Positions 11,079 through 23,337 are shown, counted from the first letter of the stretch. The stretch is DNA of 64,000 bases from Theobroma cacao (GCF_000208745.1 NC_030859.1:14863115-14927114), one strand, 5' to 3'. Numbers and translations: made by a program. Notes: generated by a model not told the origin, from the letters alone.

Positions 11079-11324
11079 ATGGCTTCCAAACATTCCAGAG
11101 GCGAAATTGGGAAAGGGGTTGCTGCTTAAGAGGAAGATATCCCCGACAATGTTGTAGCATTTTTAGTCAAGTTGATGGACCAAATTGAGAACATGAAGAA
11201 GGACATGGGTAGGTTGATGGATAAGGTGTTGCTTATGACAAAAGTCCTGAAGATAGAAATTATAGGCAATAACAAGATTCTAGCTAAAATTTATGAAATA
11301 GTAGATGAGATTAGAAAGAAATGA
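11079..11324 (+). pseudogene. Small coiled-coil protein ORF, one nonsense codon
   Basis: The frame runs 82 codons from ATG to TGA, interrupted once by TAA at 11127-11129 (codon 17). The first residues are MASKHSRGEIGKG. The remainder is Lys/Met/Ile-rich with heptad-like spacing of hydrophobic residues (for example DQIENMKKDMGRLMDKV), so it would form a short coiled coil. It has a TATA box in front and lies between arrays A and B, in the same orientation as the MULE transposase. I do not recognise the family. It could be an accessory protein or a leading exon of the transposon, or a captured host fragment. Confidence 0.4.
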
Positions 11325-11519
11325 ACCACAGTTCATATGTTGTATCATCTATTTTTTTCAACTAATGAATAAAAATATTGATTTATCTCATATTTTCCAT
11401 AAAATGAGTTTTTGCCTTTAATTTCTATTATGCTAAATAACTTGTTTACTTACCCTAATTTCTTAATTTTCTATTTATATAAGAAAAGCAAGGGTATAAT
11501 GACAAAAGTTGGAATATTA
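11325..11519. other. AT-rich spacer between small ORF and array B
   Basis: Likely the 3' flank of the small ORF. No other signal seen. Confidence 0.3.
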
Positions 11520-12090
11520 TTTTATTTATAGGCATTAAGTGAATGGATATTGTGTATTGTATGAATGGATATTAGGCATTGCGTGTTTGGTTGTTATGTA
11601 TTCCATGATTGGTTTTTATGTGTTGCGTGACATAGGGCCAATGCGTGACTAGTTATTTTGGTATAACGTGAGTGGATATTAAGCATTGCGTGACTTATTA
11701 TTAAGTATTGTGAGACTGGCTTATAGGTGCTACGTGATTTTGCAATGCATATCTTGTTTTGAGACATTTCTTAACTACTTTTTAGGCATTGCATGATTGG
11801 TTGTTTTGTTATGTATTCCATGACTTGTTGTTATGTATTGCATGACGTTGGGCCAATACGTGATTGGTTATTTTGGCATAACATGAGTGAATATTAGGCA
11901 TTGAGTGACTTATTATTAGGTATTGCGAGATTGGCGATGCATGACTTATGCAATTCATCTCTTGTTTTGAGGTAGTTCTTCACTAATTTTTAGGCATTTT
12001 GTGAATGTGTTTTAGATATTATGAGACTGACTTTATGTTATTCGTGACTTAGGCATTGCGTAAGTGGTTTTTATGCATTGAGGGGCAATT
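11520..12090 (+). repeat. Degenerate tandem array B with a ~215-bp higher-order repeat
   Basis: The same ~22-bp unit as array A is repeated about 22 times. Superimposed on it is a longer period: a block beginning TGTATTCCATGA at 11597 recurs at 11812. Both are followed by the same series of variants (GGGCCAAT..GTGA, AACATGAGTG-like, GCAAT..ATCTCTTGTTTTGAG). This suggests segmental duplication after the basic array formed. It ends about 45 bases before the first recognisable transposase sequence. Confidence 0.75.
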
Positions 12091-12136
12091 TTTGATAAAC
12101 TGACTGATTATGACATTTATTTTCTATTAAATTTCA

Positions 12137-15062
12137 GTGACCTGCCAAATATAAAGCTTATGATTACATATGGTGGTCATTGGGTCGATGACACTTACAA
12201 GGGTGGTGAGACACAAGTAAGGGGTGTTAGGAGTCATTTGTCATTTTCAGGCCGAATGAAGCTGGTTGAAAGGTTGTTGAGGTCAACTCACATAATAACG
12301 AAATTGAGCTGCATGCATTGCTCTGTTATGTCGTAGGGGTTTCGTGCGCAGTTATCAAGGACGATAAAGGTGTAACAAATGCTCTGCAAGATGAGAGGGT
12401 AGTTGTTGTGTTTGTGACAATTTAGGCACTAAATGCAAATGATATTCCACAGGAACATGGTGTCCAACATAGTAATCACCTATAACGGAATGTTAATTAT
12501 TCTGACATACCACACCATACATTTCCTAATAAACAACAATGGCAATCACCATTGACGTATGCACATGAGTTTGAGTAGCTCAGAACACACATGAGATGTC
12601 TGCAAATGATGTATACACAATTCTGATCAGAATGTGCATCGAATGAAATACTTGGTACTTTGCAACAAATGCAACCATGCCTCGAAAATGCAGTGGGTCT
12701 ATTGCCATTTGCAAACGACACTATGATGGTTGCGGGTAATGGTGATGCATCTGATTAGATTGAAGATGATGTTGAAAAGGACGACATTGCGGATTGGAAT
12801 GATGGGTTGGAGGATGACTGTGAAGATGATTATGTTGGCGGACATGATGACTGTTCAGAGGACAACAAGGGTGAGCAAAACGACATTTCGAATTGTAATC
12901 ATGCATATAGCAGTACAGAACATGCCACATCTATTGTGTTTGTTGTGTTATAAGAGGTTCAGTGCAATGAACATGCCACAACTATTGAATTAGAAGATGT
13001 TGAAGGTGCCAACCCTATTTACGACAACCCTATTACACTTGAGAACGGGATTCGTTCGTTTGATGATAGCGATCAAAAAAGGGTAAATGCATGGGTATCT
13101 CATCAATGGGTTATTCCAAAGGTAGATATAATATCCTTCCAAACAGTTACGACTGAGGAGTCTAGATCAATCAATGACCACTTATATAGTGAAAAAGTGT
13201 TTCTATCGAAGGCCAAATTGAAACGAGGATTTGAGCATGTTGGCACTAAAAAAGCATTTTGAGATTAGAGTTAAAAAGTCATGTCACGCTTGTTTGGAGG
13301 TTGCTTGTAAAGAGAAGGCATGCAAGTTTGCTTTGCATGCAACAAAGTTGCTTGAGGGAGAATATTGGCAAGTTCAGATGTTCTAGAAGGTACACACGTG
13401 TATCGTTGATGGTTTACAAAGTGGGTACTGAACTACGAATGCGAGGTTAATTGGTGAGCTTATCTCCCCTAGCTGTAAGAAAATAATGTAACCCTATTGA
13501 GACTTAAGGAAATAATGGAAGAGATAAATAGCAAGTGGGGATTGCAATGCCTATTTGGTAAAGCTTGGCAAGCGAAGGAGTATGTGAAGAGTCTTATTTT
13601 TGGTCCCCCAAATGAGTCATTCCAACTCCTCCCTTTGTATTTCTATATGTTGGAACGTGAAAATCCCAATATTGTCACAGTTGTTGCTATGGATTAGGAA
13701 CAACAGTTTAAATATTATTTTTAGGCGTTCAGGGCATGTATCCGAGTGTTCAATGCTGTAATGTGGCTTCTAGTTGCTATGGATGCCACACATTTTAAAG
13801 GTAGATTCAAAGATATTCTTTTTGTTTCAATATGCAAATATGTGAATGAGCAGATATATCCAACTGCATTTGACATTCGCCACGTGGAAGACGAAGAGTC
13901 TTGGTCATGGTTTTCTGACCCGATTGCATCGTGTGATTAGTTATTTTGAAAATGCAATGTTCATTTTTTATCAACAACTTGGCATTAAGAATGCTGTTGA
14001 GAAAATGTACCATGACGCGCACCACGATCTATGCAATTACCACTTAGGGAAAAACGTTAAAAACAAGTTCAAGCGCGAAGATATTGCCTTGATTTTCACC
14101 CTAGCCACCAATTGCTACAAGCTCGCCAATTTTAACAAGCATATGAATCAATTGAAATAGCTTTGCAAACCTTCTTACGATCGTCGTATGATATTATGCC
14201 CTGAGAGATGAGCTTGTGCACGATCACTAATAAAGCGTTACAAGCTTATGGCACCCAATATTACGGAGTGTATTAACTCATGTTTGAGGTTGGCAAGAAA
14301 AATGTAAATAGTCGTTTTGGTCGAGTGCATTAGAGGCATGTTCCAACATTGGTTCCATGACCGGCATAAAAAGGCATTGAATTTGACCATGCCCTTTAGC
14401 TCTTGGGTTACCGATTTGTTGAACACACGGTTCATGTAGTGAGTCATAAACTTGTCCACCAAGACATGTTCATGTAGTGAGTTTCAAACCGATCTATTCC
14501 CCTGCACACATGCAATGGCAACAATGAGGTATGAATATTCATGTTTTCTTATTTTGTGCATGATGAATTGAAATTTAAATTGTTCGCCGACTGTGATTTC
14601 ATTGTCTTGGTAGTAAGTGTAAATGTGCAATCATTAAATTCTGCTCAAACTATTACAAGACTTCGTCTTAGGTGGAAAGATATGAGGTTCCCATTTGCTC
14701 GGCTAGGCATCCCAATGATAAGACATCCCCCATGATGTGTAACAAATTGTCGTTCTGCCAACAACTCGACAAGGTCAAGCTGGAAAATTTAGGAGGAAAA
14801 AGATTCCATAAGCTGAGGAAGGCAGTCTATGACGTAGATGTTCACAATGCAAGAGCTATGGTCATACTAGACAAAATTGTCAAACTTTGCTTGCAGGTCC
14901 ATCGATAAATCTAGAAACATTGTCTACTCAGTCGACGACTCAACGACGATGACAATGACCCAAGGCATGTTCAATTTGCAGACAAACCGAGCACACACGA
15001 AACAACTGTCCAATGTGTATTAGAAACTCTAAAAACGTGTTGGGTGTTGTACTTGAAGATAG
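12137..15062 (+). pseudogene. Mutator-like (MULE) transposase, decayed
   Basis: The plus-strand translation shows ordered MULE transposase blocks broken by many stops and frameshifts. An N-terminal block reads ITYGGHWVDD.YKGGET. A pre-catalytic region includes FLSKAKLKRGFEHVGTKKAF and LYFYMLERENPNIVTVVAMD. The DDE core has the first acidic block VAMDATHFKGRFKDILFVS, then NEQIYPTAFDIRHVEDEESW and GIKNAVEKMYHDAHHDLCNYHL (13780-14050). A C-terminal CCHC zinc knuckle follows at 14968-15009 (CSICRQTEHTRNNC). The usual Ser-Asp-Arg at the second catalytic aspartate reads Phe-Tyr-Gln here, so the site is lost. An acceptor-like TTTCAG precedes 12137. The pseudogene lies between tandem arrays B and C, which are mutually inverted. 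No classical long terminal inverted repeats were found. Confidence 0.8.
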
Positions 15063-15562
15063 TGGCTCCTTAGAGGTCAATTGTTAGGGATTGTTTCCAA
15101 CCTACCATTGAGTTTTGCATTGAATAATACTATTTGAACTTGAGTTTGACCGAGTCTGGAGATGATACTTTGACATCTGAAAACAACCAACATCAAGATG
15201 TATGCCTCTGAAGATAATATTGTGGGATCATTAAATGCGTTGTACTCCTTCATAATTTGTTTATCTTTGTAAACAATTAAATAAAATCACAATAGATTTC
15301 ATATGGTATAAATTATAAGGGAAATTTGTTTTAGGATAGACATTATGGGTTAATCTGTCAAGAAAGAGGTGAACTTTTGATATTCTCGGCTTCTTTAGTG
15401 TGTCACATAGATCAAAAAGTGAATATACATTTTATTATTGTATGTTTACCCATCACAATATTTTTAGCAAGAAACTTGGCTTGGTTGTGTAAAATTCAAC
15501 TGTACAATTTACCATTGATCTTGCTTTCCAATCATAGATGGAAGCCAACAAGATATGGCTTA
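15063..15562. other. Non-coding 3' flank of the MULE pseudogene
   Basis: AT-rich sequence without recognisable genes. It leads into the inverted array C. Confidence 0.35.
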
Positions 15563-15812
15563 AATCACGCAATACAGTTGAGGACGTTGATTCACGCAAT
15601 ACACAATTCTTTAAACACCATTAACTGTCTTAAAAGTTGGATTGCTATACATAATAGCTAGTCACTCAATTTCTAATAGGGGATCACGCTATTCGAACGA
15701 GTAACGTGCCTACTATGGGGTCTTGCAATGCCTAATATGGGGTCACCTAATGCCTAAATTCATAGCCTGATTCACTTGTCTCGTATGAAATTTAGTCACG
15801 CGATGCACTATC
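15563..15812 (-). repeat. Tandem array C, inverted relative to A and B
   Basis: Units read as TCACGCAATGCC, AGTCACTCAATTTC, GGGGTCTTGCAATGCC and AGTCACGCGATGCAC on the plus strand, i.e. the reverse complement of the A/B unit. The array is more degenerate than B, with about seven or eight recognisable units. Confidence 0.65.
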
Positions 15813-16074
15813 TGAAGTAATGATCGTTACTTGGTTTAAAATTGAAAGGGGGAATTTGAAAAAGGAAAAATTTTTAGAAACAAGAGAGGTGGGAAAGCCA
15901 ACATCAATCCCAAATCTTGGGCTAACGGGTTAACGTATCAATAATCAAAATGCAACATACTCTAATCCCTAATATAGAAGAACCCTAACCCATAATTCAA
16001 CGCAAAAGTCTTAAACCTCTCTCTAGTTGTAAGTTCAACCCCTAAACCCGAACCCTCATACAAAATCAAAATCA
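15813..16074. other. Presumed 5' flank of the plant transposon gene
   Basis: It contains AACCCTAACCCA and CTAAACCCGAACCC runs (telobox-like motifs frequent in plant leaders) shortly before the ATG at 16075. No TATA box is certain. Confidence 0.3.
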
Positions 16075-16238
16075 ATGGTTGCATTTTCTCGCACACCCAA
16101 TGTTATTGACACTGTCCATAAAATTAGGCGTGATGATGGATACTCTACTTTACACTTGAAGAAAAATGGAAATTGGCTCTTGAATTGTCTACTACATCAA
16201 TCGATTTTTCCATTGAACAAGGTAACGCTTCATCCTCG
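16075..16238 (+). pseudogene. 5' piece of a plant transposon protein gene, split by Copia-1
   Basis: The first part of a gene interrupted by Copia-1 at the CCTCG target site. The ATG at 16075 opens one frame. The frame that continues into the 3' piece carries LEEKWKLALEL and then a serine run just before the insertion, so a frameshift has already occurred. The 3' piece (27631-28699) continues in register after the duplication. Together they are homologous to the third ORF of Copia-1 and Copia-2, which also has a serine run followed by K/QF.N at the same point. Function unknown. Confidence 0.55.
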
Positions 16239-17334
16239 TGTTGACTCTATTAGTTTTTGATGATAGTAAAACATTCCCATTCATTTGTATCTAATACATT
16301 TACTTAAGTCTGCAGAAAAATTAATGTATGAAATTAATAAATCAATCCTTCAAAGTATATATTAAAAGAAAACGAGAGATAAAAATAATGAGACATGACT
16401 GATTAACAAGGAGAAAGCTTATTAGTTGAATAAGGAAGAATGTTGGTTGGCCAATATTCAAATTGGAGAAATGGCAGGCTGAAGAGTTTGAGAAACAGAG
16501 ACAATTTAGTCAACCAAGAAATGGACTAGTCGACTAAGTGTTTACTGCCAGAACTGCCAGAGACAAGGAGCAAAAAACAGAAACAACCTAGTCAACTAAG
16601 ATATCGAGTAGTCGACCAAGAGCATTCTGCATGTAAGTTTGAAATTTGCACTAAAAGACAGAGTAATGGCTAGAACCGACTCTCAACTGTCTCCAACGGA
16701 TAGAAAACTGTTACATTGCTATTAGAGATATTTCTCCAAGTATAAAAAGGTCTTCCAACAATTAGAAAGAAGTTTTTAGAGTTTAGAGAGAAGATTTAAG
16801 CCTTATAGAGCAGAAAATCAAAAAATCTTCTCCACACTTTGCAGCACTTAAACAATCATCTTTTGTACTTGTATTCAGCACTCAACCTTGTACTATTTAG
16901 ATCAACTTGTGATCATAGGTACTTTCTTCTACCTTTCTGATTTTATTCTTAGAGTGAGGGAGTCACTCTAAGAGGTTGTTTCAAGCCCGGTGTGCTTGAA
17001 GGTGTTAAGGTTTTAACCTAGCCTTGAAAAGTTAGGTTTTGGGTTTTAGTTTAGCCCGTAAAAAACTAGTGTAAAAAATTTTGGCTGAGCCTTGTAAAAG
17101 CCATTGTAAAGCTTGGTGAAAGCTTATGAATTTCACCGGTTCTTAGTGGATTTGTTGGGAAAATTCTTGGTTGGATAATCAAGGTAGTGGATGTAGGTCT
17201 TGGACCGAACCACTATAAATTGCTGTGCATTATTCTTTGTTTTTATTTTCTTTGTTTTGAAAATTAGTTCCTTATCTTGTCAAGAGCCAATTTGTGCTAT
17301 TCACCCCCTCTAGCACATATTATTGGGACCAACA
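16239..17334 (+). repeat. Copia-1 5' LTR
   Basis: Starts TGTTGACTCTATTAG and ends GGGACCAACA. It pairs with 26526-27625. U3 contains two AGTCAACxAAG / AGTCGACxAAG elements (about 16500-16620). A TATA box (TATAAAAAGG, 16741) marks the promoter, and R/U5 follows. Aligned by eye the two LTRs differ at scattered sites only. Confidence 0.93.
16741..16748 (+). promoter_or_regulatory. LTR promoter TATA box
   Basis: TATAAAAA in the context CAAGTATAAAAAGGTCTTCC. The same position is conserved as TATAAAAGGG in the other LTRs (about 27028, 44027 and in the 18692-19830 and 53806-54877 copies). Confidence 0.6.
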
Positions 17335-17336
17335 AG

Positions 17337-17348
17337 TGGTATCAGAGC
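17337..17348 (+). promoter_or_regulatory. Primer binding site (initiator Met tRNA)
   Basis: TGGTATCAGAGC lies two bases after the end of the 5' LTR. It is the standard complement to the 3' end of plant initiator tRNA-Met used for first-strand synthesis. Confidence 0.9.
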
Positions 17349-17392
17349 TAGTTCCCTGTTATTAAGATTTAACACCTTTTGGGAGGATACAA

Positions 17393-20147
17393 ATGGCTCA
17401 ACTAAAATCAGTAGTGGCTGAGGGACAATCAACAAACAAACCACCTCTATTTGATGGCTCTAATTACCCTTATTGGAGCACTAGGATGTCAATCTATATT
17501 AAAGCTATAGACTATGAAATGTGGGATGTCATAACTGATGGACTCTTTATACTCTCAATCGTGAATGTGGTAACAAATGAGTTGATGCCCAAGCCAATGT
17601 CTGAATGAACCGAGGCTGAGACTAAGAAAGTTCAAGTAAATTTTAAGGTCTTCAACACATTACATTGCGCCTTGACCCCCACTAAATTTAACAAAGTCTC
17701 AAGCTGTACAATAGCTAAATAAGTGTGGGAGAAACTTAGAATAATCCATGAAGGGACTTCTCAAGTCAAAGAGTCCAAAATTGCCCTCTTAACACATAAC
17801 TATGAAATGTTCAAAATGGAGCCTAGTGAAGACATCACTAGCATGTTTGATAGGTTTACAAACATCACAAATAAATTAAGTCAGCTAGGCAAGCCTATTC
17901 CTGAACATGAATTAGTAAAGAGACTGCTTAGGAGTCTACCAAAAAATTAGAAGCCTAAAGTGACTACAATCTGAGAGGTAAAAGATCTAAATGTTATCAC
18001 CTTAGATGAGATTTATGGTTCTCTCCTAACTCATGAGTTAGAGCTTAAAGAAGAAGAAGAAGAAAATAAAAGGGAAACAAAGGAAAAGAAAAAGAGCATT
18101 ACACTTAAAGCTAGCATCTTTGAAGAAGAACTAGAAGAGCTATCATGCGATGATGATGAAGAGTTAGCTCTGGTTGCAAGAAAATTCAAAAAACTTATGG
18201 GCAGAAGAAACCGGAGATTAGCTAGAAGAGGGTTTAGAAAATATCAAGGTGCTTCATGGAAATTCAGAAACAAAAATGACTCCATAAAAAATGAGGAGTT
18301 AATCTACTACGAATGCAAGAAACCTAGCCACTTCAAGTCAGAATGTCCATTGCTGAAAGATGAGACACCAAAGAAAAATAAGAAATCCAAGAAAGAAATG
18401 GTAGTAGTTGCGTGGTTGGACAGTGACACTTCAAGCTCTGAAGCTGAAGATGAAAAATTTAGGGAATGAGCAAACCTCTGCTTGATGGCACAAGATGATG
18501 AAACCGAGGTATCCTCATACCCCTGTGACATTTCTATTGATGATTTACAAGATGAATATGATAGCCTTTATGATCAATTTGAAAAACTTTTTTCAAAATA
18601 CAAAACATTAAAGAAAAAGGCTACATCTCTTGAAATTAATTTGGATAAGTTGAGACAAGAATTCAATTCTGTTTTTTAGAATATAAATATTTGTTGGCTC
18701 TATTAGTTTTTTATGATAATAAAACATTCCCATTTATTTGTGTCTAATACCTTTACTTGAGTGTGCAAGAAATTAATATATGAAATTAATTTCTTAACTC
18801 TTCAAAGAGTATTTTTGAAAGAAAAAGAGGGATAAAATCAACAAGATGTAACTGAATAACAAAGAGGAAGCTTGTTGGTGAAACAAAAAAGAACATTGGT
18901 TGACCAAATTTCAAATTGGAGAAATGTCAGGCTGAAGAGTTTGAGAAACAGAACCAACTTAGTCAACCAAGTCAGTCGACTAAGTGCCCTCTACCAGAAT
19001 CTGCAAACCAAAAACAGAATCAACTTAGTCAACCAAGTTAGTCGACTAAAAGCTCTTTGTCTGCAATTTGAACCAGAGCACTATAAGACAGATTAACTAC
19101 TAGAACTCATCCTCAACTGTTTTCAACGACTATAAACTGTCAAACTGCCATAAAAGTTGCATCTCCCAGTATAAAAGGGTCTTCCAACAATGAGAAACGA
19201 GTTTTTAGAAGCCTTGAATGAGATTTGAGTTGTGGAAAGTTGAAAAACTAGAAAAGCTTCACTACACTTGTTTACACTTAAACGCCTACTCTTTGCCATT
19301 GTATTTAGCAGTCAATCTTGTACCATTCAGATCAACTTGTGATCATAGGTACTTTTTTTAACCTCTCTTCTTATATACTTAGAGTGAGGAAGTCACTCTA
19401 AGGGGCTGTTCAAGCTTGAGAAAGCTTGAATGTTATAGGTTGTGGTTGAGCCTTGGAAAAACCACTTTGTGTTTTAGTTTAGCCCATGAAAAATAGTGTA
19501 AAAGGTTGTGGTTGAGCCTTGAAAAACCACTTTGGGTTTTGGTTGATCCCATGAAAAACCATTGCTAAAGGTTGTGGCCGAGCCTACGAAAAGCCATTGT
19601 AAAAGCTTGGTGGAAGCTTATGAATTTCACTGTTTTTAGTGATTTGGTTTGGAAAATCCTTGGTTGAACAATCAAGGTAGTGGATGTAGGTCTTGGACCG
19701 AACCACTATAAATTACTGTGCATTGTATACTCTGTTTTTATTTTCTTTGTTCTGAAAATTAGTTCTTCATTTTGTCAAGAGCCGATTTGTGCTATTCACC
19801 CCCCTCTAGCACATATTATCGGGACCAACAATATTTTGCAAATTGAGTTAGAACACTTAAACAGATTTTGAAGTTTTAAAATTGGAGCTGGATAATAAGT
19901 TTGATGTTATGCAAAAATTACTTGATGAAAACACAACTCTCAAATGTTTGAAAAATGAATCTTCAAAATGATATGCATACCACAATAAAAATTATGCTAA
20001 TGCATTACCTAAATGCTATAATTGTGGTAAATATGGTCATTTATCATATGATTGTTTTAAGAAAAGAAATATGCAGAAAGTTAGAAAAATTTGGGTCCCT
20101 AAAGGATCTTATGTTGCAACTAACTCTCAAGGACCCATCAAAGCATA
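17393..20147 (+). pseudogene. gag: Copia-1 gag (broken)
   Basis: Starts at the ATG after the primer site (MAQLKSVVAEG..) with the Copia Gag N-terminus PPLFDGSNYPYWSTRM. It continues with a lysine/glutamate-rich middle and a first CCHC knuckle (CYECKKPSHFKSEC type, first Cys mutated to Tyr-Tyr-Glu-Cys at about 18304). After the solo LTR the second knuckle (CYNCGKYGHLSYDC type) is read at about 20010-20060. Stops at 17606 (TGA), 17720 (TAA), 17948 (TAG) and 18466 (TGA), plus a 1.14-kb solo LTR insertion, make it non-functional. Copia-2 holds the same gene without the insertion at 45824-47489. Confidence 0.85.
18692..19830 (+). mobile_element. Solo LTR of a Copia-2-like element inside Copia-1 gag
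   Basis: TGTTGGCTC...GGGACCAACA, 1139 bases, flanked by ATATT on both sides (18687-18691 and 19831-19835). Its start (TGTTGGCTC) and its duplicated AGTCAACCAAG..AGTCGACTAA block match the Copia-2 LTR more closely than Copia-1's own LTR. No internal sequence is left, so it arose by LTR-LTR recombination after insertion. Confidence 0.92.
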
Positions 20148-20241
20148 GGTACTTATAAAGAAAAACTAAAATTTTATTTTGTAGGTTGAGCTACACTTAA
20201 AGGAGACATGTTCAAGAGCTCAACTCCAGAAGAAGCAACCT

Positions 20242-23200
20242 TGGTACATAGATAGTGGTTGTTCACAGCACATGACAGGAGATGAAATGTTGTTTGCTCA
20301 ACTAGACAAAAGAAAGGGAGGTACCGTATCCTTTGGTGATGATTCAAATGGTAGAATTCATGGGATAGGTACGGTTGGTAAGAACTCCCAAACTCAAATC
20401 AGTCATGTGTTGTTAGTTAAGGGTTTGAAGCATAATTTATTAAGCATTAGTCAATTATGTGACAAAGGATTTAAAGTATGTTTTGATTCAAATAAGTGTG
20501 AAGTTATTGACATAGGAACAAACAAAGTCTCATTTATAGGAAAAAGATTGAAAAATATGTATGTGATATTTCTTAAGGTTCTTGAAATAAATGATGAAAT
20601 ATGTTTAGTTGCAAATGTTGATAGTGATAGTTGGTTATGGCATAGGAGACTAAGACATGTAAGCTTACATATCATGTCAAAATTAATTAAGAAAAATATA
20701 GTTGTTGGGCTGCCAAATATAAACTTTGAAAGTGATAAAATATGTGATGCTTGCCAACTAGGAAAACAAGTTAGAACATCTTTCAAGTTTAAGAAGATTG
20801 TGTCAACATCTAGACCTCTTGAAATGCTGCATATTGATCTATTTGGTCCAATAAGCACAACTAGCTTAGGAGGAAAATCTTATGACTTTGTAATAGTTGA
20901 TGATTATTCTAGATATACTTGGGTTTATTTTCTAGCTCACAAAAATGATGCTTTATCAGCTTACATAAGTCATTGTAGGAAAGTAGAAAATGAAAAAGGA
21001 CTAGCCATTGTTAGCAAAAGGAGTGATCATGGAGGAGATTTTGAAAGTGATGAATTTGAGAAATTTTACAATGAAAAGGGGTTAGATCACAATTTCTCTA
21101 CACTTAGAACACCCCAACAAAATGGAGTTATAGAAAGGAAAAACAAAACCTTAAAAGAAATTGCTAGGACTATGCTATGTGAGAATAACCTACCAAAGTA
21201 TTTTTGGGCTAAGGTAGTGAACACAGCAGCATATATACTTAATAGAGTCTCAATAAGACCCGTGTTATCTAAGACACCTTATGAACTCTACAAAGGTAGG
21301 AAACCAAACATATCTCACCTAAGGAGCTTTGGCTGTAAGTACTTTGTATTGAACAATGGAAAACAGCCCTTAGGGAAGTTTGATGCAAAGAGTGATGAAG
21401 CTATATTTTTAGGATATGCATTAAACTCAAAGGCCTATAGGATTTTCAACAAAAGGACTTTAACGATAGAAGAATCAATCCATATAGTTTTTTATGAGTT
21501 CAATGCTTTACAAAAAGAAATTCATGATGATGATAATGATGTAGAAATTCTAGAAAGACAAATGGAAGTAATGAGCTTAGAAAATAATAAAAATATTGAA
21601 GAAAGCTCACCTAGAAGAGAAAATGAAACACCATCTCTAGAAAATCTGCAGAGAACAAAAAATCAGCATGATGATCTTCTAAGGAGTTGGAGATTTGTAA
21701 GAGACCACCCACAAGACCAAATAATAGGTGACATTTCACAAAGAGTTAGAACTAGGAAAGTAACAAGAAAAACTTGTGAGTTTTTAGCCTTTATATCTCA
21801 AATTGAGTGTAAAAACTTTGAAGAAGCTGAAAAAGAGGAAAGTTGGATAATGGCCATGCAAGAAGAGCTTGATCAATTCACAAGAAACCATGTATGGTCA
21901 TTAACACCGAGACCTTCAAATCATTCTATTGTTGGCACCAAATGGGTGTTTAGAAATAAGGTAGATGAGTAAGGAAATGTAGTTAAAAATAAAGCTAGAT
22001 TGGTAGCACAAGGTTACAACCAAGAGGAAGGAATAGACTATGATGAAACCTTTGCACCCGTTGCTAGGATTGAAGCCATAAGGTTGTTGTTAGCTTTTGC
22101 ATGCTTCATGAATTTCAAATTTTACCAAATGGATGTAAAAAGTGCATTTTTAAATGGATTCATTCAAGAGGAAGTATATGTTGAACAACCACTAGGTTTT
22201 GAAGATTTTGAAAAACCAGATCATGTTTTCAAACTCCACAAAGCCTTGTATGGATTGAAACAAGCTATTAGAGCTTGGTATGAGAGGCTTTCAAAATTTT
22301 TGGCGGAAAAAGGTTATGATAGAGGCAGCATTGATACTACTTTGTTTATTAAAAGATGTTTAAATGATTTAATTGTTGTGCAAATATATGTGGATGACAT
22401 TATATTTGGTGCAACCAATGAGGCTTTATGCAAGAACTTTACAAAAGAAATGCAGGGTGAATTTGAGATGAGCATGATGGGAGAATTGAAGCACTTTCTT
22501 GGTCTTCAAATTAAGCAAAATGAGGAAAGAATCTTCATTAACCAAGAAAGATACACTCAAGATATGCTCAAAAAGTTCGATATGCTGAAGCTTAAATCAA
22601 TCTCCACACCAATAAGTCCATCCACAAAACTTGATCTTGATGAAAAAGAAAAGAATGTAGATAAAAAACTATATAAAGGTATGATCGGTTCACTACTTTA
22701 CTTAACAGCAAGCAGACCAGATATTCACTTTAGTGTGTGTTTGTGTGCTAGATTTCAGTCACAACCTAAAGAATCACATCTAACAGCTATTAAGAGAATT
22801 TTTAGATACCTATTAGAAACTCAAACTTTAGGATTATGGTATTCTAGAGAATCATCATTTGATCTTGTAGGCTATTCAGTTGCAAACTTTGCAGGAAGCA
22901 AAACTAATAGAAAAAGCACTAGTGGAACATGTCAATTTATAGGTAACATGCTAGTATCATGGTCCAGCAAAAAGCAAAACTCAGTGGCTTTATCTACAAC
23001 AGAAACAGAGTATATATCACTAGGAAGCTACTGTGCATAAATTCTTTGGATTAAACAACAATTAAAAGACTATGAAATGACGATGCATAATGTACCAATA
23101 TACTGTGATAACACAAGTGCAATTAATATATCAAAAAATCATGTACAGCACTCTAGAACAAAACACATTGAAATTAGACATTATTTTGTTAAAGACCATG

Positions 23201-23337
23201 CAATGAAAAATGATATTAAAATTGAATTTGTGAATACATTACATCAACTAGCTGATAGTTTTACTAAACCATTGAATGAAGATAAATTCTATGAAATTAG
23301 AAGAAATTTAGGTATGATTAGTCAGCAAGAATTGTGA
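20242..23337 (+). pseudogene. pol: Copia-1 pol: protease, integrase, reverse transcriptase, RNase H
   Basis: One frame runs the whole length with only two nonsense codons (21970-21972 and 23038-23040, both TAA). Protease has WYIDSGCSQHMTG at the start. Integrase has the HHCC-type zinc region (WHRRLRH..CDACQLGK) and the catalytic triad in HIDLFGP, SDHGGDFESDEF and GVIERKN. Reverse transcriptase has FAPVARIEAIRLLLAFA, LHKALYGLKQA and the YVDD box (about 22390). RNase H has SWSSKKQNSVALSTTETEY and YCDNTSAI. The integrase-before-reverse-transcriptase order is diagnostic of Ty1/copia. At both stop sites Copia-2 has a glutamine codon. Confidence 0.93.

Noticed and set aside
12721..12993. Overlapping 69- and 87-codon frames on both strands
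   Set aside because: They lie in an acidic, repeat-coded (GATGAT-like) part of the MULE transposase. The Met/Arg/His-rich products are shadow frames.
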